DNA from: Planctomycetaceae bacterium
Lineage (GTDB): Bacteria > Planctomycetota > Planctomycetia > Pirellulales > Thermoguttaceae
Direction of reading: 5' to 3'
Assembly (NCBI GenBank): GCA_031283825.1
Contig: JAITAZ010000589.1
Coordinates: 1 to 7,846, forward strand
DNA length: 7,846 nucleotides
Both the position numbers and the translations under genes were made by a program. Positions 1 to 6,417 of the stretch are shown piece after piece; positions within the stretch are counted from its first letter, which is position 1; every line of letters begins with the position of its first letter. The notes below the pieces were generated by a model. The model had not been told where the DNA came from and did no database searches. It saw nothing but the letters and a program-made list of their open reading frames with translations.

Positions 1-109
1 CCTTGATAACATATTGAACTCCCGCGTCGTTTTGCAAAGTAATATCGTCGGCGAGAGCATGTCCCGCAACAAAAAAAACGGCGACTAATATCAAACGTGT
101 TAATGTCAT
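1..109 (-). CDS. exported protein, N-terminal part only (runs off the left edge)
   Basis: The reading frame starts at the ATG whose complement is at 107-109 and is open to the window edge, giving about 36 residues. They begin MTLTRLILVAVFFVAGHALA and continue DDITLQNDAGVQYVIK. This is a textbook signal peptide: a positive n-region (R5), a hydrophobic core at residues 6-15, and a probable signal peptidase I cleavage after ALA (residue 20). A GGAG ribosome site (complement of 116-119) lies six bases before the start and decides it. The mature part is too short to assign a family. The leader and signal peptide resemble those of the complete gene at 372-1595, which is read in the same direction. 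The function of the mature protein is unknown. Confidence 0.75.
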   Translation of the reverse strand, partial: MTLTRLILVAVFFVAGHALADDITLQNDAGVQYVIK

Positions 110-120
110 TTTTTTCTCCA

Positions 121-177
121 AAATGGTTAATGTTTAAGTCAAAGTTTAAAGGTTAAGGTTGAGGTTAAAGGTTAACT
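121..177. repeat. GGTTAA-rich imperfect short repeats in the leader of the 1-109 gene
   Basis: The stretch is built from degenerate units related to GGTTAAGGTTGAGGTTAAAG, densest at 151-176. Read in gene orientation, it forms a CCTTAAC/CCTTTAAC-rich 5' leader that ends about ten bases before the GGAG ribosome site. A similar leader precedes the gene at 372-1595 (see 1607-1680). Whether it binds a protein, forms structure or is only expanded simple sequence cannot be told from sequence. Confidence 0.6.
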
Positions 178-249
178 CATGTTACGCACTTGCTACCCCA
201 GATCAGGTAGGCGACCGCCGACTGACGGACAACTACTGCGTAACATGAG
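175..249. repeat. short palindromic repeat element (75 bp)
   Basis: The terminal arms CTCATGTTACGCA (176-188) and TGCGTAACATGAG (237-249) are perfect inverted repeats of 13 bases. The segment from 224 to 249 is identical to 2066-2091, and 200-217 is the exact reverse complement of 2015-2032. This is therefore a compact relative of the inner palindromic element at 1818-2096. It lies in the intergenic space between the two minus-strand genes, where a transcript would fold into a hairpin downstream of the 372-1595 gene. It is probably a dispersed, non-coding repeat family. The reading frame running through it (179-397) has no ribosome site and is not believed. Confidence 0.75.
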
Positions 250-313
250 CTTTAAAAAAGAATGTCATCAATGTTCTGTAAAAAAAATCTGCGATTATCT
301 GTGTTTAAAAAAT

Positions 314-345
<32 letters not shown>

Positions 346-371
346 TAAAAAGCTGTTAAGGTTTATTCAAT

Positions 372-1595
372 TTAGAATCCTAGATTATTATTGTTGAAGA
401 TTGCTAATCCGATTCTTTCGAGTCCTTTATTTCTTCCGTTGTACCAGAGCAACCATTTATCATTTTCTTGAATGACGAACGGTTTATAACATGCGTTTGC
501 GTCCCATTCGTTTGGGGTTGGTGCGATAATTGGATTATTTTTATATCGAGTCCAATTTTTGATTCCGTCTGGTGATTTTGCGATTCCGATTTGTGCGAGG
601 TCTTCGGTTTGGAATCCGATATAGAACATCAAGTAATCGTTTTTTCGTTTGATAATTTGACATGCTGTTACTTTATGTTTTTCCCATTTGATTTCTGGAT
701 TTGCCTTGAAGACGGGGTTTTCGTCGTATTTTTTCCAGACTAATCCGTCTTTACTTGTGGCGTAACCGATAGCGTTTGGTTCGTATTGTTCGCCGGCGGA
801 GTACCACATTTTGAAAACTTTTTCATCTTCGTCCCAGTTGACATGCGGACACATGACGGCGACTTTTTCCCAAGACAATTCTGGTTTGAGAACGGGTTCT
901 TCGCTTTGGCGGGTGAAATTTATACCGTCTGAACTTGTAGCGTAACCGATTCGTGATTTACCTTGTGCTTGACCGGTGTACCAAAGATGATAAACGCCGT
1001 CTTTCTTTAGGATACCGGGTCGATTTATATCGCGTTCCCAAGTTTTTGGAATTGGCGACAAAACGATTTTTGGTTTAGTCCATTCTTTTCCGTCTTTGCT
1101 TGTTGACAGGGCGATACTTCCTTTTGGTCTCCATGAGTTATACATTTTGTATTCATCGTTTTCTTTGATAATGGATATATCAAAGATTGTCCCTAAATCT
1201 CCGCCGCCTAATACGGGATTTTTTTCGTATTTCACCCATTGTGTTGATCCGTTGGCGGATGAATTCGCGGATGAGTTTGAGGATGAGTTTGAGGCTTCGG
1301 TTGAGGATTCGGTTGAGGGCGAAGTTGTATTTGCGTTTGAATTTTTATTGACTTTTTTGTTGTCGTTTTTATTGTCGTTTTCGTTTTTGTTTTCGTTTCC
1401 GTTTGACGAATTCGATCCGATCAACTGTTGAGTTGGCGAATTGACAATGACTTTTCCAACGTATTGAGAAATATCTTCTGCGAAAACTTGACTTGTCCAA
1501 AAAGCAACTGTAACAAAAAACAAACGAGTCAAAGCAAGTATTATTTTTTGTGTTTGTTGATATTCTGATTGATTATTATTGTGAAAGTTAATCAT
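372..1595 (-). CDS. secreted five-bladed beta-propeller protein, GH43/GH130-like glycoside hydrolase fold
   Basis: This is a complete gene of 407 residues. AGGAG (complement of 1602-1606) sits six bases before the ATG and supports this start. Residues 1-39 form a signal peptide with a long polar n-region (1-17), a hydrophobic core (about 18-35) and likely cleavage after VFA. Residues 61-118 are a low-complexity linker, first Asn/Lys/Asp/Glu, then Ser/Asn/Thr. Residues from about 120 to the end carry repeated propeller-blade motifs: YEKNPVL, WYTG with IGYATSSDG, WYSAG with IGYATSKDG, FYIGF with IGIAKSPDG, and WYNGR with IGLAIF. This spacing is typical of the GH43/GH32/GH130 clans, which act on poly- or oligosaccharides outside the cytoplasm. 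The DINRPGI motif may hold an active-site acid, but I cannot assign a complete catalytic set, so it could be a non-catalytic carbohydrate-binding propeller. The substrate is unknown. Confidence 0.8.
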   Translation of the reverse strand: MINFHNNNQSEYQQTQKIILALTRLFFVTVAFWTSQVFAEDISQYVGKVIVNSPTQQLIGSNSSNGNENKNENDNKNDNKKVNKNSNANTTSPSTESSTEASNSSSNSSANSSANGSTQWVKYEKNPVLGGGDLGTIFDISIIKENDEYKMYNSWRPKGSIALSTSKDGKEWTKPKIVLSPIPKTWERDINRPGILKKDGVYHLWYTGQAQGKSRIGYATSSDGINFTRQSEEPVLKPELSWEKVAVMCPHVNWDEDEKVFKMWYSAGEQYEPNAIGYATSKDGLVWKKYDENPVFKANPEIKWEKHKVTACQIIKRKNDYLMFYIGFQTEDLAQIGIAKSPDGIKNWTRYKNNPIIAPTPNEWDANACYKPFVIQENDKWLLWYNGRNKGLERIGLAIFNNNNLGF

Positions 1596-1606
1596 TTTTT
1601 TCTCCT

Positions 1607-1680
1607 AGTTTGAATGTTAGCATTAAAGCTAACGTTAAAGTTAAAGGTAAAGGTTTGGTTAAGGTTTGGTTAAGGTTAAC
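1607..1680. repeat. leader repeats upstream of the propeller gene, with a GTTAGC/GCTAAC inverted repeat
   Basis: The 11-base unit GGTTTGGTTAA occurs twice in tandem (1652-1662 and 1663-1673), followed by GGTTAAC. Nearer the gene there is an inverted repeat, GTTAGC (1616-1621) and GCTAAC (1628-1633), with a 6-base spacer. In gene orientation it lies about ten bases before the AGGAG site. It could be an operator or a small leader hairpin. The leader begins with GTTAACCTT, as does that of the 1-109 gene. No convincing promoter is visible, and the MITE begins 12 bases further upstream. Confidence 0.5.
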
Positions 1681-1691
1681 AATTAGTTCTA

Positions 1692-2222
1692 TCGTAATAT
1701 ATCAGTGGAATAATTTTAACAGCATTGTATTTTCGTTGAATCGTAGATTCTTCAGTCCCGCTAGGGACGACACTTTATTAACCGTATGCTTTAGCATACG
1801 GTAAAGTCCCCCGAAATACTAACTCATGTTACGCAGTAGTTGTCCGTCAGTAGGCGTTTATCGATCAGGTTGATCACCGATCTGGTAGGCGACCTTTCGC
1901 CGAAAGGTCGCGTTGCTGAAGGCAACGATAAAATGGATTCGGCAATAATAAAATCAATTCAGATTTACCGTCGGCTAATGCCGACGCGACCTTTCGGTGA
2001 AAGGTTGCGAACCTACGGTCGCCTACCTGATCTATTACCGCCTATCTGATCAATAAACGCCTACTGACGGACAACTACTGCGTAACATGAGTTAGTAATT
2101 CGGGGGACTTTACCGTATGCTAAAGCATACGGTTAATAAAGTGTCGTCCCTAGCGGGACTGAAGAATCTACGATTCAACAAAAATACAATGCTGTTACAA
2201 TTATTCCACTGATATATTACGA
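1692..2222. mobile_element. MITE-like palindromic element with 126-bp terminal inverted repeats
   Basis: The left arm (1692-1817) and the right arm (2097-2222) are reverse complements over 126 bases with three mismatches by my alignment. The ends read TCGTAATATATCAGTGGAAT inward. Each arm also contains small hairpins, in the left arm GAATC/GATTC (1738-1750), GTCCC/GGGAC (1755-1768) and ACCGTATGC/GCATACGGT (1781-1802). No transposase or believable reading frame lies inside, so the element would be non-autonomous. No clear target-site duplication is visible (flanks TTAGTTCTA and ATTTTCGTT). The right end abuts a gene remnant, suggesting an insertion or deletion there. The family of the mobilising transposase is unknown. 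Confidence 0.8.
1818..2096. repeat. inner palindromic element nested in the MITE, with serial hairpins
   Basis: The arms start ACTAACTCATGTTACGCAGT on the left and mirror it at 2077-2096. They match almost perfectly for about 40 bases and then more loosely, through GATCAGGTAGGCGACC-type modules. The centre holds a row of strong stems: GCGACCTTTC/GAAAGGTCGC (1889-1911), CGTTGC/GCAACG (1911-1927), CGTCGGC/GCCGACG (1969-1986) and GCGACCTTTC/GAAAGGTTGC (1986-2008). Because a short relative occurs alone at 175-249, this is likely an independent repeat that entered the outer element. It looks non-coding. A structured RNA cannot be excluded. Confidence 0.65.
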
Positions 2223-2412
2223 ATTTTCGTTACAAAAAATCCAAAAATCAAATTGGCATGAAGGCATTGAAAAGGCTTATGAAAAATCTGTATTTATTTC
2301 TCCATCGGTTGAGGGTTGGACGTTTGTGGTTGGTTACGGGTCAATGGAAAGCATTCGTGGGACACTTGCGGGGAGAAAAACGTGTCATAAAACGAATTTA
2401 TACAAATTCTAA
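2221..2412 (+). pseudogene. truncated gene remnant adjoining the MITE
   Basis: The + frame from about 2221 to the TAA at 2410-2412 reads protein-like sequence, including NWHEGIEKAYEKSVFISPSV and then EGWTFVVGYGS. The pattern (W..GI..AY..SVFISP...GWTFVVG) resembles uncharacterised bacterial proteins with a GWTxVVG motif, but I cannot name the family. There is no start codon or ribosome site, the 5' part is missing exactly where the MITE ends, and after GYGS the sequence loses protein character before the stop. I read it as the middle fragment of a gene destroyed by insertion and decay. A chance open frame is the alternative. Confidence 0.4.
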
Positions 2413-2660
2413 ATTCAAAAGAAAAGACCAATTTTAAAATAATGATATGTTGCAAAATAAGTATAACATGTCCTATTATCACGTCAAGTCCATACCAAGC
2501 CGAAAATAGAAAAATTTCATGGGTACATTGAAAGTCGTTTTTTATTATAACTTATTTACATAAAATACTTTAGAAAAATTTACATAAAATTTATGACGGA
2601 AGATCCGTTAGAAGATGCATAAACCGTTTTTTGTAGAATTATTTCATAATTGACAGATAG
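2413..2660. other. gene-free AT-rich spacer with a 13-bp direct repeat
   Basis: No credible gene is visible on either strand. The most notable structure is an exact 13-base direct repeat, ATTTACATAAAAT, at 2554-2566 and 2578-2590 (24 bases start to start). It lies about 80 to 110 bases upstream of the proposed cas9 leader promoter and could be a pair of regulator sites. A small ACGGA/TCCGT inverted repeat follows at 2595-2607. Confidence 0.4.
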
Positions 2661-2666
2661 GGGGAC

Positions 2667-2695
2667 TTGAATGTTTTTAGTCTAATGATTACAAT
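2667..2695 (+). promoter_or_regulatory. candidate sigma70-type promoter for the cas9 leader
   Basis: TTGAAT (2667-2672) and TACAAT (2690-2695) match the -35 and -10 consensus at four and five of six positions, with the optimal 17-base spacing. The predicted transcript start is near 2702. A nearby TTGACA (2650-2655) has no -10 at suitable distance. The -10 box overlaps the left half of a 10-base inverted repeat, CAATACACAA (2692-2701) and TTGTGTATTG (2743-2752). Confidence 0.5.
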
Positions 2696-2765
2696 ACACA
2701 ATTAACTTAAAAAGACAAGTGTTTTCAATAGACTCCGCAAAGTTGTGTATTGGCTATGGTTTGTC

Positions 2766-2792
2766 GAAGGACAATCGTTTTCTTTGTCCTTC
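2766..2792 (+). promoter_or_regulatory. antiterminator-like stem competing with the cas9 leader terminator
   Basis: GAAGGACAA (2766-2774) pairs perfectly with TTGTCCTTC (2784-2792), giving nine Watson-Crick pairs around a 9-base loop. The right arm of this stem is the left arm of the terminator, so the two structures exclude each other. GAAGGACAA is nearly a copy of the terminator's right arm GGAGGGCAAAG. The pairing is seen in sequence; a regulatory role is inferred. Confidence 0.55.
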
Positions 2793-2816
2793 TTCTCGGA
2801 GGGCAAAGAATTTTTT
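2782..2816 (+). terminator. intrinsic terminator upstream of cas9
   Basis: CTTTGTCCTTC (2782-2792) pairs with GGAGGGCAAAG (2798-2808), 11 pairs including two G-U, around a TTCTC loop. AA and six T residues (2811-2816) follow. The signature is strong and directional (+). It ends 33 bases before the cas9 start, so it would end the leader transcript unless antitermination occurs or cas9 has another promoter in the AT-rich 2817-2838 stretch. Confidence 0.75.
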
Positions 2817-2849
2817 ACTTTTATAATTATTATTCATTGGGAGAATTTT

Positions 2850-5800
2850 ATGATGAGATATATTTTAGGATTAGACATCGGCGTTCAGTCTATTGGTTTT
2901 GCTATTGTTGAGGTTAATGAAAATAATATCCCTATTGCTGTTAAACATCTTGGCGTGCGTTGCTTTGATAGCGTTATGGATAACATTAACGATTGGAAAA
3001 AAGGTACAACCACCTCAAATAAGACCTCCAAAGCAAAAACAAATAATTGTTTGAGACGCGAAAAACGAGGAATACGACGCAGAATTTGGCGGATTCAACG
3101 ACGCAAAAAAGCTCTACTCAATTTATTGCGTAGATTCGGTCTGTTGCCAATCGGAAATGGATTAAACGAAACTTCAAAACAACAACAAGAATTCATCAAC
3201 AATCTCGATAAGAAATTGTCCGAACAACTTGGAATTAATAACAGACTACCATACCAACTTCGCGCTTTGGCATTAGACGAAAAACTTGAACCATTCGCTC
3301 TTGGTCGAGCATTTTTAAATTTAGGACAACGCCGTGGTTTTAAAAGTAATAAAAAAACTGAAAAACCTGATGATAAAGAAGAATTTGTAGTCAAACAAGG
3401 TATATCCGACCTCCAGAAAGAAATAGATAAAAATAATTGCCGAACTCTCGGAGAATATTTTGCATCACTTAATCCTGATGAAACACGGATACGTCAGCGT
3501 TGGACTTCTCGCAGTATGTTCGAAAATGAATTCGACAAAATATGTAACGCACAAGAAAAATATTACAAAGATTTATTTAACGCTAAAGTTGTACTCGATG
3601 CATGGAGAACTGAATCCAATCGTATAAGTCGTAGAAAAAAAGGTCAAAAACCGTTGAAACCTAAAACAATGACCTTGCGGCAAGCAATCAAACATTTTCT
3701 GTTTTTTCAGCGACCACTAAAATCACAACGGCATTTGATTGGTAAATGTATGTTAGAACCCAAAAAACGTCGGGCTCAAGCCGCCTTACTTTCGTATCAA
3801 GAATTTCGATATTGGCAAAAAATTCTTGATATGGAAATATATGATTCAAACGGCTCTACACGCAAATTAACTCCATCTGAACTTGAGACATTGGCAAAAA
3901 CTCTAGAACACAAGGAGGAACTATCTTTTGATACAATACGTAAATTACTCGGTCTAAACACCCCCAAAGGCACATATAAATTCAATCTTGAGGAAACGAA
4001 AGAAAAAAAAATTAAAGGCAACATAACGGCAACAAAAATTCAAAAAATAATCCCAACACAGTGGAATACGATGTCGTCTGAAAATAGAAATATACTCGTT
4101 AGCGAAATATTACAATTTTCCGATAAGTCGGCGTTGGCACGTCGGCTTGCAAAGGTATTTCAGTTTGATAAAGATTCCGAAGAGAATGAAAAAATTGCCG
4201 CAAGAGTTGCAGACGTTTCTTTGGAAAAAGGATATGCCAATCTATCGTTGAAAGCAATCGATAAAATTTTAAAGATTATGAAAGAACAACATTTAAGTTA
4301 CATAACCGCTCGCGACCAAATCTACAGTAATAATATAAATGATATAAAATTTGATAACAAATATAAAGATAAAAATAACAAAAAACTTCTTCCGGTACTT
4401 CTTGTTGCTCCGGGTATGAAACAACCTCATCTTTTGCGAAAAGCGCATAGTTTGCAGACTGGCGATAATAAAAATATTCAAGCAAACAAGAAGAAAAAAG
4501 AACAAAAACGTTGTAAATCTTATACTGTACAAAATCCGATTGTCTTGCGTGTAATGACTGAGTTAAAAAAAATTATCAATGCGATTTTACGTAAATACGG
4601 TTTACCCGAAAAAATTCATACCGAACTAGCAAGAGATTTGAAAAAATGCCGAAAAGCTCGTGAAAGATATAAAGCTCAAGCAGACGCCAATAAAGAGCAG
4701 CGAGAAAGAATTCAAGCGATAATTAAGAAATTACATGGTGAGGCAGCCTCAAAAAATGAATATAATATTTTGAAATGGCGGCTGGCAGAAGAATGTAAAT
4801 GGCAATGTCCTTATACTGGCAAGAAGATAGTCCCTAATAATTTAGATGAACTGAAATTTTTTGACATTGAACATATTCTTCCGTTCAGTAAATCACTTGA
4901 TAATTCATTTGCGAATAAAACGCTCTGTGATTCTGACTACAACAAGAATATCAAAAAAAATCTTATGCCTTATGAATTGCCGAAATTTTTGGAAATTTTA
5001 AATCGTGTTAAAAATTTTACCGTACCCCAAAAACAGTCATTGTCGAAGAAAAATACCGAAGACTCTGAAAAAAACAATATCAGCAATTCAAAAAATGACA
5101 AATCAAAGACTGAAAGTAACTTTAATCCAAAGTGGAAGCGTTTTCAAATGAAGGATATTCCACCGGATTTACCAACGCAGTTACTTAATGATACTCGTTA
5201 TGTTTCAAAAGCTGCCGGAGATTATCTTGGTTTACTTTATGGAGGTCAAGTTGACGCCGCAGGAAAACGCCGTATTCTGGTTTCTTCCGGCGGGATAACG
5301 AATTATCTTTGTAAAATTTGGAAGCTGTATGAATCGATCAATGAAAATAAGAACAATAAAAAGAATCGTGAAGACCATCGGCATCATGCCATTGATGCAG
5401 TTGCGATTGCACTATGTTCACCGAAATTAGTAACGACAATTAGTCGTGAAGCGGAGAAGGTTTCTGAACGGTATGAATCCGGTAAAGGTTGGGCTATGCC
5501 TGAAGGACTTATATTGTTGCCGATCCAAGATCTTAATAAACAAGTTGAAGAAGCGGTAAAAAATATAAACGTATCGCGACGTATTAATCGCAAGGTAAAA
5601 GGCGGTTTTCACGAAGAAACGAATTACAGTCCTTCTCAATTTTTAGGTGATAAAAATAGTAACAAAGTTGAGTATAGACACATTCGCAAACCGTTGCAAA
5701 GTATGTCAAAGAAAAAGATCAACAATATTGTCGATCCGGTAATTCGGCAACTTGTGCAAAAAAAATTAGAACGTCTTGGCGATAATCCCAAAAAATTCAC

Positions 5801-6305
5801 CGAAAATGAATTACCGTATATTACGACAAAATCGGGACATATTATCCCTATTCGCAAAGCAAGATTTCGCCAAAAAATCAGTGTCATAACTTTAGCCCTT
5901 AACACCGCCAAAGAACGCCATGTCGCACCGGGTAATAATCATCATGTTGAGATTTTCGAGGTACTTGATAAGAAAGGTAATGTAAAAAAAATTGACTGGC
6001 GTTGTGTTAATTTATATGAATCAATGCAGCGAATACGAGCAAAGCAACCGGTCATTGCTCGTTCAAATCATTATGGAGATGGAACGCCGACACGGTTAAA
6101 ATTTTCTCTTGCGAAAGGCGAATACGTCCAAGCAACTCCGCCGAGTGAACCTATGGTGTTATTGCGAGTATGCAAAATTTCTGACGGAGACGTCTCGTTA
6201 TGCTTACATTCTGACGCTAGACCGGAAAAATTGCGAAGTGAAAAAAACCAGGTCAAACGAAAAGCGATTTCGCAAAATATCGTATTTCCAGTATTAAAAA
6301 CCTGA
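2850..6305 (+). CDS. cas9: CRISPR-associated endonuclease Cas9, type II-C-like, C-terminus out of frame
   Basis: Cas9 is the RNA-guided DNA-cleaving effector. I start it at 2850 (MMRYILGLDIG), six bases after GGGAG (2839-2843). Upstream codons in frame run through the leader terminator. As open, it has 1151 residues. Domains: RuvC-I 5-22 (D9 in GLDIG); Arg-rich bridge helix about 69-95; REC lobe from about 96, with QRRGFKSNKK at 160-169; RuvC-II with IHTELARD (E592); HNH with FDIEHILP (H675; E674 where SpCas9 has Asp) and N698; RuvC-III with HHAID (H846, D849); then WED/PI. A Lys/Asn/Ser-rich insertion lies at about 725-765. All nuclease residues are present. Length and motifs fit II-C. After about residue 1130 the frame looks wrong: the -1 frame to 6370 carries the expected tail, which would give 1173 residues. 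No cas1, cas2 or array is adjacent. Confidence 0.95.
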   Translation: MMRYILGLDIGVQSIGFAIVEVNENNIPIAVKHLGVRCFDSVMDNINDWKKGTTTSNKTSKAKTNNCLRREKRGIRRRIWRIQRRKKALLNLLRRFGLLPIGNGLNETSKQQQEFINNLDKKLSEQLGINNRLPYQLRALALDEKLEPFALGRAFLNLGQRRGFKSNKKTEKPDDKEEFVVKQGISDLQKEIDKNNCRTLGEYFASLNPDETRIRQRWTSRSMFENEFDKICNAQEKYYKDLFNAKVVLDAWRTESNRISRRKKGQKPLKPKTMTLRQAIKHFLFFQRPLKSQRHLIGKCMLEPKKRRAQAALLSYQEFRYWQKILDMEIYDSNGSTRKLTPSELETLAKTLEHKEELSFDTIRKLLGLNTPKGTYKFNLEETKEKKIKGNITATKIQKIIPTQWNTMSSENRNILVSEILQFSDKSALARRLAKVFQFDKDSEENEKIAARVADVSLEKGYANLSLKAIDKILKIMKEQHLSYITARDQIYSNNINDIKFDNKYKDKNNKKLLPVLLVAPGMKQPHLLRKAHSLQTGDNKNIQANKKKKEQKRCKSYTVQNPIVLRVMTELKKIINAILRKYGLPEKIHTELARDLKKCRKARERYKAQADANKEQRERIQAIIKKLHGEAASKNEYNILKWRLAEECKWQCPYTGKKIVPNNLDELKFFDIEHILPFSKSLDNSFANKTLCDSDYNKNIKKNLMPYELPKFLEILNRVKNFTVPQKQSLSKKNTEDSEKNNISNSKNDKSKTESNFNPKWKRFQMKDIPPDLPTQLLNDTRYVSKAAGDYLGLLYGGQVDAAGKRRILVSSGGITNYLCKIWKLYESINENKNNKKNREDHRHHAIDAVAIALCSPKLVTTISREAEKVSERYESGKGWAMPEGLILLPIQDLNKQVEEAVKNINVSRRINRKVKGGFHEETNYSPSQFLGDKNSNKVEYRHIRKPLQSMSKKKINNIVDPVIRQLVQKKLERLGDNPKKFTENELPYITTKSGHIIPIRKARFRQKISVITLALNTAKERHVAPGNNHHVEIFEVLDKKGNVKKIDWRCVNLYESMQRIRAKQPVIARSNHYGDGTPTRLKFSLAKGEYVQATPPSEPMVLLRVCKISDGDVSLCLHSDARPEKLRSEKNQVKRKAISQNIVFPVLKT

Positions 6306-6370
6306 AACAATTCAAATTACGCAAAGTAACGGTTGACCTTTTAGGCAACATTCATCCCGCAAACGATTGA
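6242..6370 (+). other. cas9: cas9 C-terminal tail in the -1 frame, beginning at an A AAA AAC heptamer
   Basis: In the cas9 frame, codons GAA AAA AAC (6240-6248) contain the heptamer A AAA AAC (6242-6248), a known -1 slippery sequence. The -1 frame is closed by TGA at 6239-6241 just before it, then stays open to TGA at 6368-6370. It encodes YRISSIKNLKQFKL and then RKVTVDLLGNIHPAND. From memory, type II-C Cas9 proteins often end in a 'RKVxVDPLGxVxxAND'-like tail, whereas the in-frame ending (NIVFPVLKT) looks like noise. One extra A in the A7 run (6241-6247) would fuse the frames without recoding. Nine bases after the heptamer there is only a weak stem, CGAAA/TTTCG (6258-6272). Confidence 0.75.
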
Positions 6371-6417
6371 AGAATATTTGTATCTATTCCGTAGGTTCTC
6401 GTTATCATTAAAGATAG

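Larger units (their letters stand above)
2702..2816 (+). ncRNA. candidate structured leader RNA, possibly the tracrRNA
   Basis: The interval from the predicted start (about 2702) to the end of the T-run (2816) would give an RNA of about 115 nt ending in an intrinsic terminator just upstream of cas9. Its size and position suit a type II tracrRNA. The identification is inference: no CRISPR array is present, so the anti-repeat cannot be tested by complementarity, and I do not see a diagnostic nexus hairpin. The alternative is a regulatory 5' leader of cas9 mRNA that controls readthrough (see the stems at 2766-2792 and 2782-2816). Both could apply if terminated RNA is used as tracrRNA and readthrough yields mRNA. 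Confidence 0.4.

Noticed and set aside
1840..2049. Reading frame within the nested palindromic element
   Set aside because: It is made of inverted-repeat arms and hairpins, with no ribosome site and no protein-like pattern.
1692..2222. CRISPR array or tRNA/rRNA-like structure in the repeat-rich region
   Set aside because: The repeats are inverted, not regularly spaced direct repeats with unique spacers. The hairpins do not form a cloverleaf or match rRNA.
2294..2482. 62-residue minus-strand reading frame
   Set aside because: It lies opposite a more protein-like + strand fragment and lacks a ribosome site and recognisable features.
2650..2686. Promoter from TTGACA (2650-2655) and TCTAAT (2681-2686)
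   Set aside because: The 25-base spacing is too long for a sigma70 promoter. TTGAAT/TACAAT with 17 bases fits better.
2745..2849. Upstream extension of the cas9 frame by 35 residues
   Set aside because: It is translated straight through the terminator stem and T-run, has no ribosome site, and GGGAG six bases before 2850 fits the MMRYILGLDIG start that matches Cas9 N-termini.
2850..6305. IscB or TnpB-like transposon nuclease instead of Cas9
   Set aside because: The length of over 1150 residues, the large REC lobe, the bridge helix and II-C type motifs indicate a true Cas9.
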